Shown: positions 20,039 to 28,831 of the stretch, piece after piece
Layout of the letters: every line of letters begins with the position of its first letter
Numbering within the stretch: the stretch's first letter is position 1
From: Tritrichomonas musculus
Taxonomy: Eukaryota > Parabasalia > Tritrichomonadida > Tritrichomonadidae
Assembly (NCBI GenBank): GCA_039105265.1
Contig: JAPFFF010000041.1
Span: 496,001 to 560,000, forward strand
Direction: 5' to 3'
Length of the DNA: 64,000 bases
Program-made: the position numbers and the translations under genes
The notes under the pieces: model-generated
Told to the model about the DNA's origin: nothing
Database searches by the model: none
The model's input: only the letters and a program-made list of their open reading frames with translations

Positions 20039-21061
20039 ATGTACATGCGTCAACAGGAAATGCTAAACGAAGCTCGCAAAACTCTCTATCAGCACGGATA
20101 TGAGAATCTTGAACCTATTGGCGATGGTGGTTTTGCTACAATTTATAAAGTTACGAGTCGTCAATATCGAGAAGATTTTGCAGTGAAGCTCATAGATTTC
20201 AGTTTAGATGATTCAAGCTCTTTACCAGCATCATTTCAAGCCGAAATAACAGCGCTTACAAATCTAGATCATACTAATGTAATTAAAATCTTTAATTATT
20301 TTACTTCTGAAACAATCCTATATATTATACTTGAATATTGTCCAGGAGGTAGTTTGAAGGATTACATTAATAAAGTGGGCTTTATTAAACAACCTGTTGT
20401 ACTTCAACTCAGCCAACAAATAATTCGGGCACTTAGCTTTTGCCATGAAAAAGGAATTGCACACCGCGATGTTAAGCCAGCAAATATTCTTATTGATAAA
20501 TATGGAAGGGCGAAACTAGCTGATTTTGGACTAGCCCAACATTTTAACAAATCGCAAAGAATATCTATATTTGGAGGTTCATTACCGTATCTTGCACCCG
20601 AAATTTTACAACAAAGACCATATGATCCCAAAAAAGCTGATGTATGGGCTCTTGGTGTCACATTTTATGAGATGGCTACTGGTAATCTCCCATATAATGA
20701 AACTTCACCAGAAAAACTACTCGAATTGATCAAAACCCAAATACTGATACCACCACCACATTTTTCCTCTTCATTTGCTGAAATGATTAAAAGAATGATT
20801 GAATTTCATGCTCATGACAGAATTAAATTGGATGACCTGATTAAACTCCCTATTTTTCGCTCAGTAAATCATTCTTTTCAAAGAAGAGGATCGAAAGATT
20901 TTGAAAATACTCAAAAAAAGAAAATGTGCCCAGTAGCGGTTCAAATTTTGGCTGTTAAAAGCGCAACTACAACTTCAAGGAAAAGTTTACTTTACACAAA
21001 AAAGCGGAATGTTCTACCAGTAGGACATACAACTTTTGAATCGGCATCTCAATGCGAATAG
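20039..21061 (+). CDS. CAMK/AMPK-like serine/threonine protein kinase
   Basis: 340 aa. The kinase domain covers residues 21-272: GDGGFA loop (28-33), catalytic Lys in AVKLI (K50), C-helix Glu (E69), HRDVKPANIL (142-151), DFG (162-164), LAPE (185-188) and DVWALGVTFYEMATG. All catalytic residues are present. HRDVKPANILID and ADFGLAQHF fit the CAMK/AMPK-related group, but subfamily assignment is by eye. The C-terminal 68 residues are basic and Ser/Thr-rich with no recognised domain. ATG 20039 follows an A14 run; Met3 is an alternative start with negligible effect. The gene stands alone, with AT-rich spacers on both sides. Confidence 0.9.
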   Translation: MYMRQQEMLNEARKTLYQHGYENLEPIGDGGFATIYKVTSRQYREDFAVKLIDFSLDDSSSLPASFQAEITALTNLDHTNVIKIFNYFTSETILYIILEYCPGGSLKDYINKVGFIKQPVVLQLSQQIIRALSFCHEKGIAHRDVKPANILIDKYGRAKLADFGLAQHFNKSQRISIFGGSLPYLAPEILQQRPYDPKKADVWALGVTFYEMATGNLPYNETSPEKLLELIKTQILIPPPHFSSSFAEMIKRMIEFHAHDRIKLDDLIKLPIFRSVNHSFQRRGSKDFENTQKKKMCPVAVQILAVKSATTTSRKSLLYTKKRNVLPVGHTTFESASQCE

Positions 21062-21497
21062 CTTATTGCATTTTTGTTTTTATTCTTTTAAATATGTTCT
21101 TTTTGTTATATATCAAATTATAATATTAAAAATGTGGTTTACTTATTGCTTTTATATTTTTTTTGATAGATATTTTTGAAACATAAATTCTAGGCTTTGC
21201 AATCTTTTACTTATTCAATTAAAAAGTTTTTTCCCAAATAATGATAAATCGCTTGATTTCCATTCTTTTCATTTTTTTTAAAAAAAAACAAAAATAAACA
21301 AACTTTTTGAATGTTTTCCAAATTTCAATTCATTCTCAATTCTATTGTGTATTTAAAGAATTTTTATCTTTTCTATTTTCACTATGTATTTAAATTATTT
21401 AATCAAAATATAAACCATGTACTTATTTTTTTTGAATCTTGATCACCTCATTATTCAATTAATATATTCAAATAATTGAAAACAACAATAGATTTTA
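21062..21497. other. AT-rich intergenic region
   Basis: No gene. TCATTATTCAATTA near 21450 may include an initiator for the downstream lipase gene; this is weakly supported. Confidence 0.45.
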
Positions 21498-22844
21498 ATG
21501 ATGTTTATTTTATTTCTCATATTTACTAACTCTTTAAAGCCGCTATTTCTTGTTTCTGGATTTAATGGATCACCATTATATGCTACTGTTACTCAAAGTC
21601 AGATCTCATATGAAGCAAGAGATTATTGTCCAAAAGATTTGGAAGAGCATTTTCAATTTTATCCAAGCGTTAATCCCAAATTCTATATGAAATATCCAGA
21701 TTGCCAAGCTTATTTAATGTCGGCGCACTACGACGCTAAAGAAAAAAAAGTTACACCCAGCCCTGGAGTTAAAATTGTAAGCGATAATTTTGGCAACTAT
21801 ACTTCTTTACTTAATTTCGAGAAAATTGTTGAATACGCATTGGCCAAAGGCTACACACCATATAAAGATTTATTTGGAATAGGATACAATTTCTTACTTT
21901 ATCCTCTAGATACTGATGATACATTTGCAGCTATTAAGGAAAACGCAGAACGTGTTAAGAAAGAAACAGGCGAAAAAGTTGTTTTTATATCCCATAGTCA
22001 AGGAACTCACCTTGTCAATCAATTTCTAACATCATATTCTAAGCTAGAATGGGTTAAAGAATATATAGACGCTGCTATTTTTGTTGCACCTGCTTGGGCT
22101 GGAGTTGGTAATTATCGCCGGCTAGTCAATGGTGATTATGGTGAATTTTTAACAAATGAAAACATGAAGAAAACACTTGCAAAAATGCCAGGACAATTAA
22201 TATTACTTCCAAATTACGAAGCCTTTGGAAACAAAACCGTTATTTATAATTATCCTCAATACGGCCAAAATTCTATTGCAAAGGATATTCCAAACTTTTT
22301 AAGAAATTATTTAGGTATATTAAATCAAGAAAATTCAAAGATATTCGAAGAAGTTGAAAAGTTTTTGATGAAACCAATAGATGAACCACCAGTCCGAAAT
22401 TATATATTGTACAATTCAGGAATTAATACAGGCGTTGCATATATGGTCGACAAATATACGAAGGATCTTAGAATTGTTCTTGGCCCAGGTGATGGCGATT
22501 ACTCTCCAGAGGGAGCAGAATTTGCGTGCGAACATTGGAAGAATGTAAAATGTATCAACTGGAATCTAAATAAACAAACATATAATCATGCAAACATGTT
22601 GAAAAATATTGATGCATCAGTTGAAATGATATTTGATTTTGTTGAAGGCGAGCCTTCTACACCTGCACCAACCCATAAATCAAAGACAGACTTATATACA
22701 ATTATTTTTGGAGTTGGGATCATAATGGGACTTCAAATACTGATTCTTGTTTTTTCTATAATATATATTAAGAAATTCTATTCAGATAAATCCGATGGCA
22801 CATTAAAAGAGAGTGATACCATCAAATCAACTTCTGAATTATAA
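21498..22844 (+). CDS. LCAT/phospholipase-A-like acyltransferase or lipase, membrane-anchored
   Basis: 448 aa, related to lecithin:cholesterol acyltransferase and lysosomal phospholipase A2 (group XV), which move or release fatty acyl groups from phospholipids. The N-terminal 13 residues (MMFILFLIFTNSL) are a short signal-like segment, followed by PLFLVSGFNGSPLYA, the oxyanion-side strand of the family. The nucleophile elbow is SHSQG (165-169, Ser167), in place of the common GHSMG. The acid is probably in GPGDGD (329-334) and the His in NHANML (363-368). A single transmembrane helix (about 399-424) is followed by a short polar tail, so the enzyme likely faces the lumen or cell surface. The length is typical of the family. 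The start is ATG 21498; the ATG directly after it is equally possible. Confidence 0.88.
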   Translation: MMFILFLIFTNSLKPLFLVSGFNGSPLYATVTQSQISYEARDYCPKDLEEHFQFYPSVNPKFYMKYPDCQAYLMSAHYDAKEKKVTPSPGVKIVSDNFGNYTSLLNFEKIVEYALAKGYTPYKDLFGIGYNFLLYPLDTDDTFAAIKENAERVKKETGEKVVFISHSQGTHLVNQFLTSYSKLEWVKEYIDAAIFVAPAWAGVGNYRRLVNGDYGEFLTNENMKKTLAKMPGQLILLPNYEAFGNKTVIYNYPQYGQNSIAKDIPNFLRNYLGILNQENSKIFEEVEKFLMKPIDEPPVRNYILYNSGINTGVAYMVDKYTKDLRIVLGPGDGDYSPEGAEFACEHWKNVKCINWNLNKQTYNHANMLKNIDASVEMIFDFVEGEPSTPAPTHKSKTDLYTIIFGVGIIMGLQILILVFSIIYIKKFYSDKSDGTLKESDTIKSTSEL

Positions 22845-23203
22845 TTTGGATTGAATAAAAACTTAGTTTACATGACCATATAATAATATTTTTAAACTGA
22901 AAATTTATATCCTTTTATACTATTTTTTTGACATCTAAAAAACTAATTACCTTAATTTTTAACAACAAATGATAGGTTTAATACTATTGGTGGTTACCCA
23001 TTCGGATTTAAATTTCAAAAAATATAAATGACAATTCTTTATATATAAAGTTTATATATATAAAGCACAACCATTATAATCAAATTTTTAATATTTAACT
23101 CAAAATCAACCAGTAATTCTATTTGTAATTTCTTTAAACGGTCTCCCATCAATCAAATTTTGATGTCTAAAAAAATTTGAAAGAAGTAAAAAAAGTATTA
23201 CAA
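22845..23203. other. AT-rich intergenic region
   Basis: No gene. A short repeated TTTATATATA(TA)AAAG motif lies at about 23038-23065. Confidence 0.45.
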
Positions 23204-23860
23204 ATGTCTCTTTTAGCCAACTTTTTTCATCAGATGAAGAAACAGAGAATCGAAGCACCAAGAAAGATCGAGTTTCATATGGAGCTTTCTTCTTCATTTG
23301 AGAAAAAAAGAAAAAGAGAGGAAAACAAGGTTTCATCAGCAAACAAAAATACAATTGGCTCAATGACTTTAGCTTTTGTCGATAATTTTCGGAAAATGGT
23401 AGATTTCAGTATTGAAAAAATAAAGGAAGACGATCCTGATTATGAAGAATTTTGTAATGATCCAAAAATTCCTTTATTAAATTACATAGATAAAATTATA
23501 AAATATACCCAAATTGAATGGACGGCACTTCCAGGGTGTATTGTTTTATTGGAAAAAATGAAGAAAAAAAGTGATGGAGGAAGTATAAGTATTAATAATA
23601 TGCACAGACTATTAGTTGTCGCACTTCTTTTATCAGATAAATTTCTTGAAGATGTTCCGGCACGAAATGAAGATTTTGCCAAGGGATCTGGATTTGATAT
23701 AGTATTTTTTTTTATTTTTTATTTTTAAAACTAACAACAGGATAATTTAAATGAAATTGAAATGGAATTTTTACAAATGATTGATTATGACGCTTTCATT
23801 ACTTTACAAGAAATATCGGATGTAATTAAGTCATGGGGATATAAGCTTGATAATAAATAA
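23204..23860 (+). CDS. PHO80-like cyclin (one intron)
   Basis: Two exons, 23204-23701 and 23741-23860, give a 205-aa protein. After a basic leader (MKKQRIEAPRKIEFHMELSS), residues about 80-205 form a cyclin box of the Pho80/PCL type: PLLNYIDKIIKYTQIEWTAL, then INNMHRLLVVALLLSDKFLE, and FAKGSGFDI joined to DNLNEIEMEFLQMIDYDAFI across the splice. In Pho80 cyclins the same order (HRLLLTALLVASKF, GG(I/V), LNxLExxFLxLLDF) is conserved, so the splice restores exactly the expected domain. Without splicing, the frame stops within the intron. The protein would activate a cyclin-dependent kinase; the partner is not in the window. The start is ATG 23204; an upstream in-frame TTG is not used. Confidence 0.87.
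23702..23740 (+). other. Spliceosomal intron, 39 nt
   Basis: Begins GTATTT directly after the codon ATA and ends ACTAACAACAG, a branch-point sequence fused to the 3' splice site as in Trichomonas introns (ACTAACACACAG). It contains an in-frame TAA, so removal is required. Both exon ends keep phase 0. Confidence 0.88.
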
Positions 23861-24346
23861 AAACAATATTATGGTATATCGCTTTTTTTTTTCTTGTGTT
23901 AATAAAAATAATACTTGCTTGGAGATAAATGATCATTCGAAAAAGAATTTGACAAATTTGAAATAAGATTTATCTGAGAATCGAAAAGTTATGACAATGC
24001 TATATGATATTTGGAGGAAAATTTCCTTTGCTTGATGTCGTGATGAACTTTTTTTTTTTTTTTTAAAAAAAAAAGCCATAAGTGTTACTAAAATTTCAGT
24101 AGTTTTACAAGATGCTTCGATTTTACAACAGTTTCTTTAGCTTATTGCAAATTTCCAGCCTTCAAATGGTTTAAAAAAATTAAGAAATTGATTTAGAAAA
24201 AATCAATTAAAGATTGACAACTTTTTATGAATTTAATTGGCCTAATCAATGGTAATTTCAACTTTTCTAAATGAATAGATTACTAATATTTTATCCCCAC
24301 CAATGTGAAAAACTAAAACTTTATCAAGTTTCAGCCAAATCGTCAA
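23861..24346. other. AT-rich non-genic stretch
   Basis: No gene. A T-run/A-run palindrome occurs at about 24050-24075. Confidence 0.45.
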
Positions 24347-24594
24347 TTAAGGTACAAATCCAGTACGTTTAGTAACCGCAATTTTTTTTGACATTCTCAA
24401 AGAATAAGATGACATGTTAAATAAAAAACGATTATTTTCATACATTTCATATAACATGTCATAATGTTTATTTAAATTGTAAAATAAGTGTCAAAAACAA
24501 ACCTAGTCAATTTAAACTTTTTCAGGGACATGCAACTATTCAAATAATAAAAGTTCTCCTATTCAAAAAATAACGTACTGGATTTTTACCTTAA
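24347..24594. mobile_element. Small TTAA-flanked MITE
   Basis: 248 bp with terminal repeats TTAAGGTACAAATCCAGTAC and, at the other end, the near-complement GTACTGGATTTTTACCTTAA. The match continues a few bases inward (GTTT/AAAC-like). There is no coding capacity. The TTAAGG ends resemble those of MITE family A (TTAAGGTTCTCC), which suggests the same transposase class, although the interiors are unrelated. Confidence 0.7.
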
Positions 24595-24925
24595 AATATT
24601 GAAAAAGAACTTTTTCAATTAAAAACTTTACAATTCCACCTCACATTCCACACCTTTGCTCTCCTGCATTTTCGGAATATGGGACTCTCAAGAGAGTGTG
24701 ACCAAAATTGCTCACAAATAAATTTTGATAAAAAAACCACTTTGAATGCTCAACGATCAAATTCATCACAATTTAAAAAAATGCATCCTAATTTCAACAC
24801 AAGATGCATCAAAGGTGTATTTGATATCATCAACTTCATCTAAATAACTTTGAAGACTGAAATGTTTTGAAGATTCAAAATTTCAATGGTTTATTTTAAA
24901 TTGAGAAGTCAAATTTTTTTATTAA

Positions 24926-25531
24926 TTAATAATAGACTTTACTTTTTTCAATAACACTGAACTTGCCATTTTCCAGTGAAATGATTGAAACAGCACAATT
25001 TGGAAGTTGAACTTTTCTGAAATTGTCATTTCCAATACCAAGAATTGGATTTATAATGCAATGATTCATGCAACCATGCCCAACAATCAGAATCTTTTGG
25101 TACTTTTTCTCAAGTGGGATTACTTTTTCATTTAAAAATTCATCCACTCTTTTTTTAACATCATCGAATGACTCTGGTCCATCAGTTGGATTATATTGGC
25201 CTGGATTGCTGAAATAATTGTGCATTGGATGATTTACATCATTATCAACCAAAGATTTATCGATTCCTTCATAAGCTGCCAAATTGATTTCTTTTAATCT
25301 ATAATCTTTTTCAATTGTTACATTTTTATCACCAACAATGATTTCTGCTGTTTTAATAGCTCGATCTAATGGAGAACTGAAGACATAATCAAACGAAATG
25401 TCTTTCATTCCTTCGGCAGTTTGCTTGGCAAGTTCAATGCCATTCTCATTCAAGGGAATATCTGACCAGCCTTGCAATTTATGATATTTGTTGTAATCAG
25501 TTTCACCATGCCTTATTAAATATATCAGCAT
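24926..25531 (-). CDS. Histidine phosphatase / phosphoglycerate mutase-like
   Basis: 201 aa from the ATG at 25531; a longer frame starts 23 codons upstream with a hydrophobic leader, but MLIYLIRHGETDYNKY is the standard beginning of this family. The catalytic loop is LIRHGETDYN (His10-type nucleophile), followed by LQGWSDIPLNENG and the FSSPLDRAIKTAE motif (acid and second Arg). The second catalytic His is in ILIVGHGCMNH. All key residues are visible. Members dephosphorylate sugar phosphates or isomerise 3-phosphoglycerate; this short, monomeric cobC/GpmB-like type is more often a phosphatase. The substrate cannot be told from sequence. Confidence 0.9.
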   Translation of the reverse strand: MLIYLIRHGETDYNKYHKLQGWSDIPLNENGIELAKQTAEGMKDISFDYVFSSPLDRAIKTAEIIVGDKNVTIEKDYRLKEINLAAYEGIDKSLVDNDVNHPMHNYFSNPGQYNPTDGPESFDDVKKRVDEFLNEKVIPLEKKYQKILIVGHGCMNHCIINPILGIGNDNFRKVQLPNCAVSIISLENGKFSVIEKSKVYY

Positions 25532-25708
25532 TTGGTAATAGAAACAAATGAATTTCTTTGCCCAAAAAAAAGTTTTTATTGAAAATATAAAAACATACAT
25601 TCAATTTTTTTTAATTGGCACGCATTCAATTGGACTTTTATGCCAATAATACTTTGTCTTATTCAATTTGTCACAATTTCAATTTTTTATTTATTTATTT
25701 ATTTATTA

Positions 25709-25716
25709 ATTGCGTC
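25709..25716. repeat. 8-bp target site duplication, left
   Basis: ATTGCGTC directly before CAGGGATGG, repeated exactly at 27233-27240 after CCATCCCTG. Eight bp is the hAT target duplication length. Confidence 0.9.
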
Positions 25717-25901
25717 CAGGGATGGAAATCGAGTACGAGTAAAGAAAGGCTACTCGAAAATTTTTCTTACTCGAGTAAGCCTCGTACTCTATATTACTCG
25801 AGTAAACTCGAGTAAAAAAACCGTTTTTAAATTTATTTTTACTCGTCTTTACTCATGCTATTCAATTATATCTTATTTACTCGAGTTTACTCGTAATCAC
25901 T

Positions 25902-25937
25902 GGTTCGACTCCCATTTTTTTTTTTTTTTTTTTTTTT
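25902..25937 (+). other. Pol III B-box-like motif followed by T run
   Basis: GGTTCGACTCC matches the B-box consensus GGTTCGANNCC exactly and is followed three bases later by about 23 T residues. It looks like the 3' end of a tRNA or tRNA-derived unit inside the hAT element. No matching A box or cloverleaf is seen upstream. Confidence 0.4.
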
Positions 25938-26207
25938 AATAAAAATAGTTTTTAGAATATTCTTTAAAGTGAAAATATATGTTTATTAATTTATTTTATT
26001 CATTATTTAAATTACTACTCTTTTTTTTCCTCATGTAAGAATTATTCATTGTCTCTTTTTCTTTGTTTGCAGTAATCAATTATATCTGGTAAAAAATCAA
26101 AACTTGAATATTTTTCTATGAGACACACGATTAGCGAAATTATTGATATATTTTCACCTTCACTGCAAGTTATTAATATTTCTTTAAATAATTGAGCATT
26201 TTCTCGT

Positions 26208-26590
26208 TACCCTTCGGACGTAATTGGAATTTTATAAAATTCAATGAAAAGACGTATTAAAATGTAAAAATTGCCGAAATGAAACGTAATTACATAATTT
26301 ATAAAAAAATAAAAAAAAGCAAAGAGGTTTAGTTTCGAACTCAATGCTTTGACCTTATATTAATTTAACCTCTAAGCCAGAGCTCTCAAATTTGAAAGGA
26401 TAAAATATTTATATTTAAAGATAAATATTTTTATTTTTCAAATATAACTTTTTATTAACTTTTTCTAAAAAAGTCGTATTCCAATTATTTTCACGTAGAC
26501 GTAATCGTAAAACGTAATTGATTTTTTTTCTTGGTCTATTTTATTGAAAAAGTTTGAACAGAACGTAATTTTTAAAACCTCCGAAGGGCA
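26208..26590. mobile_element. Nested Mutator-like MITE with 10-bp target duplication
   Basis: 383 bp starting TACCCTTCGGACGT and ending ACCTCCGAAGGGCA; the ends are complementary over 14 bp with two mismatches. ATTTTCTCGT is duplicated exactly at 26198-26207 and 26591-26600. A 9-10-bp duplication points to the Mutator/MuDR class. It is inserted inside the hAT element, so it is younger. It carries a tRNA-like unit on the minus strand. Confidence 0.85.
26319..26387 (-). other. Degenerate tRNA-like sequence in MITE
   Basis: On the minus strand TGGCTTAGAGGTTAA matches a tRNA A box and D loop, and GAGTTCGAAACT about 30 nt later matches the B box and T loop, with a mostly paired T stem (TTGAG/CTAAA). 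Immediately downstream come T8 and T7 runs (26318-26302) suitable as Pol III terminators. The acceptor stem pairs only partly and no clean anticodon arm forms, so it is not a functional tRNA. It could be a tRNA pseudogene carried by the MITE or a SINE-like Pol III head. Confidence 0.45.
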
Positions 26591-27352
26591 ATTTTCTCGT
26601 AAAAATTTTTTTATTCAACGTTGAATATAAGATTTATAATAAAAAATTAGGACTTAAATATAATATTAAAAAATAATAGATGTTACCGAAAGATTTTTTT
26701 TCATATTACTCAAAATGATTAGATAATTATCATTTGTTTTGGCGCAAAAAATACATTTCAAAAGCTTTTTTATTTATTTACTATACAAATGATAAATACT
26801 AAAAAAAATAAGATTTTAATTACTTATTGATGGTATTCCAAATTGAATTAAAGCAATCTTTTTACAAACTTTACTTTGGTTTATTAAATTTATGAATAAA
26901 ATGATTGTATATGACACAAAATTTCATTAAAACATATATATTTACATTTGAACATAAATTATTTGGATTTATTTAAATAACCAAAAGTAGATAAGAAATA
27001 AAAATATTTTAAATAAGATAAATAAGCTTTTTATTTTATACAAAAATACTTTATTATTAAATAATCAATTTTACTCAGAGTAATTGACAGAAAATACTCG
27101 AAAATGATGAAATGTGAATTAAAAAATTTCACTCTCGAGTAGACGGTTTACTCGAACATTTTCCCGAGTAAATTTCGAGTAGAAACCGTTTATTTACCCG
27201 AGTTTACTCGAGTTACTCTTTTACCATCCCTGATTGCGTCCGTCCCAAACCTTTAAAAAAGTTATTATTTTGGATGTAAAACATTCAAAATAATAAAAAA
27301 TAAAAAACTTTTAAATAAAAACAAGAATTAATTAAATTCGCATATATTTTAT

Positions 27353-28465
27353 TTATTCATCTTCATCATCCGACTTTTCTTTTTCTTCATCACTGCCTTC
27401 TTTCTCATCATCATCTTTACTTTCATCATCATCTTTATCTTCTTTTTCGCTGTCACTTTTGTTTTCATCATCATTACTTTCTTTTTCTTCTTCGTTGTCA
27501 CTTTTGCTTTCATCTTCGTCTTTCTCTTCCTTTTCATTGTCACTTTTTTCATCATCATTACTTTCTTTTTCTTCTTCGTTGTCACTTTTACTTTCATCTT
27601 CGTCTTTCTCTTCCTTTTCATTGTCACTTTTACTTTCATCTTCGTCTTTCTCTTCTTTTTGACTGTCACTTTTCTCTTCTTCATTACTTTCTTTTTCTTT
27701 TTCACTGTCACTTTTGTTTTCTTCGTCTTTTTCTTCTTTTTCGCTGTCACTCTTGGCATCTTCGCTATTTTTCTCTTCTTTTTCACTCTTTTCTTCTTCT
27801 TTCTGATCATTTTCACTGTCATCTTTTGTATTTGATTCATCTTGGCTCTCGCTTTTCTGTGAACTTGCTCCATTCCTTCTCGGGCTTCTCGATGATTCAT
27901 TGTCGCTTCCATGGGGTGGCTGACGGGGACTTTTTCTGCCCCGATTTGAATCTTTCGAAATTGTGTAAATAACTGGTTTCTTGCGAGGAGATCTGGCAGA
28001 AAGAGAGTGCTCTTGTGGTTTCTGTTCGTTTTCTTGTACAAGATTGCCAATAATTTGACCAGATGTTTTGCTTAATTCATTTTCATATTCATTTGAATTA
28101 TCAGCGTTACTTTTTTCAGTGTTATTAAGATCACTTTCATTTTCGGATTTATCTCCAGTGTTACTATTGGCGGTATTATTCGTGAGGTCCCAATTGGTAA
28201 TATATTTTGTATAAAAATACGAGTTGTCCTTTCTGGTAGATGAAGGTCGCTTGATTCTGGCTTGATCTTTCCTTCGTGTTTTTAATTCATATTCTCTGTA
28301 ATACCTCTTCTTTTCATTTCTACGTCTAACAGCGGGATTTGCATCAAAAGCCGAAACGTCTGCTCCTCCCCGTGAAGGGTTTAGATTCATCATATGAAAT
28401 GTATATAGACGACGTTTCTCAATTATGTCTAAAGTTCGAGATATTGTGGGTGGGCAATGCCTCAT
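27353..28465 (-). CDS. Acidic repeat protein with basic N-terminus, function unknown
   Basis: 370 aa. Residues 1-75 are basic and look folded or helical (SRTLDIIEKRRLYTFHMMNL; AVRRRNEKKRYYREYELKTR). The middle (75-195) is N/S/E-rich. Residues about 205-370 are a low-complexity Lys/Glu/Asp/Ser tract made of about ten imperfect 11-14-residue units such as EKEEKDEDESKSDNE. Other frames on this strand stay open through the tract only because of the repeats. No domain is recognised. Alternating charge and Ser-rich acidic repeats are phosphorylation-prone (CK2-type sites) and occur in chromatin and nucleolar proteins; this is inference. The start is ATG at 28465. Confidence 0.75.
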   Translation of the reverse strand: MRHCPPTISRTLDIIEKRRLYTFHMMNLNPSRGGADVSAFDANPAVRRRNEKKRYYREYELKTRRKDQARIKRPSSTRKDNSYFYTKYITNWDLTNNTANSNTGDKSENESDLNNTEKSNADNSNEYENELSKTSGQIIGNLVQENEQKPQEHSLSARSPRKKPVIYTISKDSNRGRKSPRQPPHGSDNESSRSPRRNGASSQKSESQDESNTKDDSENDQKEEEKSEKEEKNSEDAKSDSEKEEKDEENKSDSEKEKESNEEEKSDSQKEEKDEDESKSDNEKEEKDEDESKSDNEEEKESNDDEKSDNEKEEKDEDESKSDNEEEKESNDDENKSDSEKEDKDDDESKDDDEKEGSDEEKEKSDDEDE

Positions 28466-28831
28466 ATAAAGTATACGATTTTTTTTTCAACATTAACAAA
28501 ATTGAATGTATTCAAGATTTTAAACTTTTTGAAAAGATTTTTAAACAATCAATATCTTAATAATTATTTAATTAAAACAATCGTTATAATTAAATAAGTT
28601 TTATAATAATTTAAATATTAAATAAAAATAATAAAAACTTTATTTATTTAAACTCTAATTATGCAAATAATAAAAGAACTTTCTTTCTATAGAATATTTT
28701 ATATTTTTTAAAAGTGTAAAGTTTTCAATTTTGAATAAACTCATAGATTATCTTTTTCAATAGTTAATTAACCCTAATATTTCACCTACACGATCAAAAC
28801 AAAGCCAAAAAATTCTATTATTTATTTTTAG
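28466..28831. other. AT-rich spacer with relic of MITE family A
   Basis: No gene. At about 28716-28766 the stretch TTTTGAATAAACTCATAGAT resembles the subterminal part of MITE family A (ATATTGAATTAACTCATAGA), with the following AATAG word also shared. It may be a fragment of a third, older copy. Confidence 0.4.

Larger units (their letters stand above)
25717..27232. mobile_element. hAT-type non-autonomous element
   Basis: 1516 bp beginning CAGGGATGG and ending CCATCCCTG, flanked by the perfect 8-bp duplication ATTGCGTC. CAGGG-type ends with 8-bp duplications define the hAT superfamily. Both subterminal 150-bp zones are crowded with CTCGAGTAA/TTACTCGAG motifs (for example TTACTCGAGTAA near 25770 and 27205), as expected for transposase-binding repeats. 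No transposase is encoded. A 383-bp MITE is nested within it (26208-26590). The perfect duplication suggests a fairly recent insertion. Confidence 0.9.

Noticed and set aside
26319-26387. Functional tRNA gene
   Set aside because: Acceptor stem is poorly paired and no clean anticodon arm forms; only A- and B-box-like motifs remain.
27349-28050. Lys/Met-rich frame overlapping the acidic repeat gene
   Set aside because: A shifted reading of the same repeat tract with poly-Lys composition and no conserved ends.
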